Position numbers and translations under genes: made by a program. The notes under the pieces were generated by a model. That model was not told the origin of the DNA, searched no databases, and saw only the letters and a program-made list of their open reading frames with translations. Below are positions 6,419-8,978 of a stretch of DNA of 8,978 nt, one piece after another (position 1 is the first letter of the stretch; each line of letters begins with the position of its first letter). The stretch is from JBFWNZ01 sp050250795 (GTDB taxonomy: Bacteria > Pseudomonadota > Alphaproteobacteria > UBA8366). The stretch lies in NCBI GenBank assembly GCA_050250795.1, contig JBFWNZ010000147.1, positions 1-8,978 on the forward strand. The letters are read 5' to 3'.

Positions 6419-7714
6419 ACGCATGGCCGCAGCCAAGGCGGCCTGCATCGCCGAGGCCGCCAGGAACAAGGCCGCCAGCCACCAGCTCTGCCAGATTCCA
6501 TAGCTGAAGTGCAGCACGGCAAGCGCCGTGCCCAGCATGCCCAGCACCGATGCCGCAACGGCGCGCGGCACCGGCAGCGCGGCTGCCCGCCAAAGCAGCA
6601 GCAGCCCAAGCGCCAGCCAGGCAAGACCGCCCGGATAGCCCAGCTCCATCAGAATCTGCAGCGACGCGTTGTGCGGGTGCAGCGGCATGATCTCGCCGCC
6701 AGCAAGATAGCGTTTCAGTTCGGGGTCCATATCCGGCTTGTCCGCGACCCCGATCGCTGCCGCCGCCGTCTGCTTACCCCCCGGCATGGCACGCGACGCC
6801 TCCAGCCCCCACCCCCGCAGCGGGTGCTCGGCGATCCGCGACGCCGCAAAATGCCAGATGTAGAGCCGATGCGCCGCGCCATAGAGTGGGGAACTCGCGC
6901 CGGGATGGGCAGTGGCAGTCGCCGCCAGCTCGGCCGTCACGGTATCGACCCGATCCACGCCGCGCAGAAACCAGGGGCCGGCCGTCACACTCGCGATCAG
7001 CGCCGCGGCCAGAAGACCGGCCGCCAGCCTCGGCGCCGCCAGGGCGATAGCCGCAACCGCAAGACCGCCGGCAAAGGCCAGCAGACCGACGCCGCCGGTG
7101 GAATGCGCCAGAGCGAAGAGCACGCCGGCGCACAGACCCAGCGCCGCAAGCCGATATCCCCGCGCAATCAGCAGAACGACGGCCGGCCATGCCAGCAAGG
7201 CGAGCAGCGTTTCAGGCTGGTTCAGTTCCGCTGCGACAGGCGGCGCCCGCAGCCCCAGGATCGTCCGCGACGCCCGGCTGATCGCCGCCCCGGACAGGGC
7301 ATCCAGCGCAAAGATCGCGCCGAAGGCCAGGATACCCACAAGGAGAACAAGGCCCGGCCGTCGGTCCGCCGCCGCGATCCGGCCGGCACAGATGGCCAGG
7401 AACAGTCCTGCCGCCAGTTCGAAGATCAAGCGCACACCGCGGTCGAGCGCACGGCCGGGATCGACGGCCCAGAATGCCGACAGGAGAGAGAGCGCGAGGA
7501 TTGCCGCCAGACACGCCGCCACCCATCGGTCCGCCCCCAGAAGGACGATTGCCGAGGGATTCAGCGCCAGCAATGCGACGGCCGCCACCAGCAGCAGCAG
7601 CGTCAGCTGGGTCGGCGCGAAATGAGCCAGGAGGGGCAGCAGGCCGAACGTAGCGCAGAGCACGAACGCCGGCCCCCGAGACGGTCCCCGCCCTGCCCAT
7701 GCAGCGAGCCGCAT
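6413..7714 (-). CDS. O-antigen ligase / polymerase family membrane protein (WaaL/Wzy_C type)
   Basis: A 433-residue inner-membrane protein with about ten or more hydrophobic segments. Members of this family either join undecaprenyl-linked O-antigen to lipid A-core (WaaL) or polymerise repeat units (Wzy); both act on the periplasmic face. The signature is the large loop before the last helices: RLYIWHFAASRIAEHPLRGWG (residues 283-303) and PLHPHNASLQILMELG (344-359), holding the conserved arginine and the HN histidine expected in the catalytic loop. NQPETLLALLAWP (165-177) is also typical. The ATG at 7714 shares one base with the stop of the upstream paiB-like gene (TGATG). No ribosome-binding site is visible, so translation is probably coupled. 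The frame is open further upstream to 8425, but that stretch only shadows the paiB-like gene. Its stop overlaps the convergent flippase stop. Ligase versus polymerase cannot be settled from sequence alone. Confidence 0.82.
   Translation of the reverse strand: MRLAAWAGRGPSRGPAFVLCATFGLLPLLAHFAPTQLTLLLLVAAVALLALNPSAIVLLGADRWVAACLAAILALSLLSAFWAVDPGRALDRGVRLIFELAAGLFLAICAGRIAAADRRPGLVLLVGILAFGAIFALDALSGAAISRASRTILGLRAPPVAAELNQPETLLALLAWPAVVLLIARGYRLAALGLCAGVLFALAHSTGGVGLLAFAGGLAVAAIALAAPRLAAGLLAAALIASVTAGPWFLRGVDRVDTVTAELAATATAHPGASSPLYGAAHRLYIWHFAASRIAEHPLRGWGLEASRAMPGGKQTAAAAIGVADKPDMDPELKRYLAGGEIMPLHPHNASLQILMELGYPGGLAWLALGLLLLWRAAALPVPRAVAASVLGMLGTALAVLHFSYGIWQSWWLAALFLAASAMQAALAAAMRS
6421..6446 (+). 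terminator. Hairpin just after the flippase stop, candidate terminator
   Basis: GGCCGC (6425-6430) pairs with GCGGCC (6438-6443) around a 7-nt loop. GCA/TGC extends the stem across a one-base bulge, giving about nine pairs. It begins 3 nt after the stop of the glycosyltransferase-flippase gene, inside the last codons of the convergent ligase gene. There is no T-tract, and GC-rich coding DNA makes such stems by chance. Confidence 0.22.
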
Positions 7715-8328
7715 CAGCGGTCGGTCTCGCGCGCCGTCATCAACCCCGCCACCGCGCGGATCGCAGGATCGGCGCTTGCCTCCAGCGCCCGGATGACCCC
7801 CACCCGGTCTTCCGGACGCCGGTTCTGGCTCAACTTGAACTTGCCCTCGATCCGCGCGATGGGAATCTCGAAGCCGACGATCCCGCGCAGCATGCCGCGC
7901 ACGAGGTCGCGATCCAGGCTGTCGAGCGACCACGGCTTCTCCAACCAGGCCTCGTTCGCCGCCACCAGCCTGTCCAGCATGCCGTATAGGCGATCCGGGT
8001 CGTCGACGATCCGCGGCGCCCCATAGGCATGGACCGCCACATAGTTCCAGGTCGGCACCAACGGCCCCGGCGCGTACCAGGATGGCGAGACATAGGCATG
8101 CGGCCCCTGGAAGATCGTCAGCACCTCCGTGCCTGCGGCAAAGGCCCGCCAATGCGGATTCGCCCGCGCCATATGGGCGACCAGCGTGTCGCCTTCCAGC
8201 AGGAAGGGCAGATGCGTGGCGAACGGGGCGCCGTCGACCGTGCCGACGAGCAGACCGAAGCTGTTGTCGCGGATCACCGCGTACAGCGTCTCGCGGTCGG
8301 TCTCGTCGAAGGCCTTGGGCACGTACAT
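7714..8328 (-). CDS. PaiB family FMN-binding protein / transcriptional regulator
   Basis: A 204-residue protein matching the PaiB family over its whole length. The family has a split-barrel flavin-binding fold. The founding member, Bacillus subtilis PaiB, was described as a negative regulator of protease synthesis and sporulation, but in proteobacteria the role is poorly known. Visible family motifs: MYVPKAF at the start, ATHLPFLL (37-44), HMARANPHW (52-60), GPHAYVSPSWY (75-85), VPTWNYVAVHAYG (91-103) and IEGKFKLSQNR (160-170) near the C-terminus. The ATG at 8328 has AGGAG about 9 nt upstream. It begins 18 bp after the stop of the TPR/glycosyltransferase gene and overlaps the ligase start by one base, so all three are probably co-transcribed. 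There is no helix-turn-helix I can point to; a flavin enzyme or accessory role is as likely as DNA binding. The family call is firm, the function is not. Confidence 0.9.
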   Translation of the reverse strand: MYVPKAFDETDRETLYAVIRDNSFGLLVGTVDGAPFATHLPFLLEGDTLVAHMARANPHWRAFAAGTEVLTIFQGPHAYVSPSWYAPGPLVPTWNYVAVHAYGAPRIVDDPDRLYGMLDRLVAANEAWLEKPWSLDSLDRDLVRGMLRGIVGFEIPIARIEGKFKLSQNRRPEDRVGVIRALEASADPAIRAVAGLMTARETDR

Positions 8329-8346
8329 CGTCTTGCGCTCCTCGTT

Positions 8347-8978
8347 TCAGGGCCGCAGCCGGGCCGAATCGCCCCTCAGCACCGCATCCAACTCCGCCGC
8401 CACCCGCGCCAGGACGGCGTCCCAACCGCCCGGCGCCGTCTGCCGGAACAGGCGCATTTGCGGATACCAGGGGGTGTCTTCGCGACCCGGCAGCCAGCGC
8501 CAGTCGGGCACGAAGGGGATCAGGGTCCAGACGGGGCGGCCAAGCGCGCCGGCCAGATGCGCCACCGACGTGTCGACGCTGACCAGCAGGTCGAGGGCCT
8601 GTAGCGCGGCCGCGGTATCCGCGAAATCTCCGAAGGACGGCCCCAACGGCTCCAGCCCCTCGAAGGAAACCTCCGGCGTATCCTTATGCAGCAGATAGGC
8701 CGCGACATCCGCCCGGTCCCAGAGCGGCCGCAACATCTCAAGCCGAAGCGAACGGTTCTTGTCGTTGCCGTGGCTGGGGCTGCCGGCATGCACCAGACCG
8801 AGCCGGAACCGGCCGGGGTCCAGACGCTGCCGCCATTCCGCCGCCCGTTCCGGATCGGCCGCGAGATAGGGGATGTCGGCCGGGATCGTGCCCAGATCGG
8901 TGCCGAACACCGCCGGCAGGTCCAGCATCGCGATCTGGCAGTCGAACGCGACGCGGTCGAGATCGACCCGCTGGTCCG
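8347..8978 (-). CDS. TPR/family-9-like glycosyltransferase, C-terminal part (cut by window edge)
   Basis: This is the last 209 or so residues of a leftward gene whose beginning lies beyond the window. The frame is open right to the edge, and the residues before the ATG at 8928 still fit the family, so that ATG is internal. It matches the C-terminal domain of TPR-containing, heptosyltransferase-like (GT9/GT41-like) proteins: FGTDLGTIPADIPYL near its start, the nucleotide-sugar loop HAGSPSHGNDKNRSL, then LDLLVSVDTSVAHLAGALGR and PVWTLIPFVPDWRWL, followed by WYPQMRLFRQ. These two blocks form the donor-binding side of the GT-B fold. Family members are often 500-700 residues with N-terminal TPR repeats, which would lie outside the window; I cannot see them. 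It probably transfers a sugar to a glycan or protein. It is the first visible gene of a leftward series with the PaiB-like and ligase genes. Confidence 0.8.
   Translation of the reverse strand, partial: DQRVDLDRVAFDCQIAMLDLPAVFGTDLGTIPADIPYLAADPERAAEWRQRLDPGRFRLGLVHAGSPSHGNDKNRSLRLEMLRPLWDRADVAAYLLHKDTPEVSFEGLEPLGPSFGDFADTAAALQALDLLVSVDTSVAHLAGALGRPVWTLIPFVPDWRWLPGREDTPWYPQMRLFRQTAPGGWDAVLARVAAELDAVLRGDSARLRP

Noticed and set aside
3676..6507. A 943-codon open frame on the plus strand, longer than the transferase-flippase gene itself
   Set aside because: It is rich in Arg, Pro and Gly with no family motifs and overlaps the oxidoreductase start and the whole fusion gene in another frame. It is a typical high-GC shadow.
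7714..8425. N-terminal extension of the ligase frame to 8425
   Set aside because: The added residues overlap the well-supported PaiB-like gene and are low-complexity. The ATG at 7714 joins the preceding stop exactly and begins a normal ligase N-terminus.

Overview
The window is GC-rich, densely coding bacterial chromosome. It has short intergenic gaps, proline/arginine-rich shadow frames, a PAS-GGDEF protein of the PAS_7 type and an NnrS protein. Together these suggest an alphaproteobacterium, probably Rhodospirillales-like. This is an inference from style and gene content; no rRNA or other phylogenetic marker is present. I see no tRNA, rRNA, CRISPR array, insertion sequence or phage gene.

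Left part (1-3815): the window opens inside a leftward gene for the N-terminus of NnrS, a membrane protein of nitric-oxide metabolism. Across a 101-bp gap lies a rightward gene for a membrane-anchored diguanylate cyclase. It has two transmembrane segments, a tandemly duplicated sensor motif, HAMP, PAS and an intact GGDEF domain with its inhibitory site. It converges, with 13 bp between stop codons, on a leftward zeta-crystallin-type quinone oxidoreductase gene.

Right part (3941-8978): this is a cell-surface polysaccharide region. A single rightward reading frame encodes a family-4 glycosyltransferase joined by a short linker to a complete-looking Wzx/MOP-type polysaccharide flippase, a rare-looking fusion and the most interesting object here. 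Its stop codon overlaps the stop of a leftward gene for an O-antigen ligase/polymerase (WaaL/Wzy_C type). That gene is the last of a leftward series: the C-terminus of a TPR/family-9-like glycosyltransferase (cut by the window edge), an 18-bp gap, a PaiB-type FMN-binding protein, then the ligase with a 1-bp stop/start overlap (TGATG).

How they may work together (inference): the fused protein could add a sugar to a lipid-linked glycan on the cytoplasmic face and carry it across the inner membrane. The ligase would then polymerise it or attach it to lipid A-core in the periplasm, with the TPR/GT9 protein supplying another transfer step. The diguanylate cyclase could set exopolysaccharide or motility state, but nothing in the sequence ties it directly to the polysaccharide genes. 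The 125-bp divergent gap at 3816-3940 holds plausible sigma-70-like promoters in both directions. The position of the rightward one supports a TTG start at 3941 for the fusion gene.
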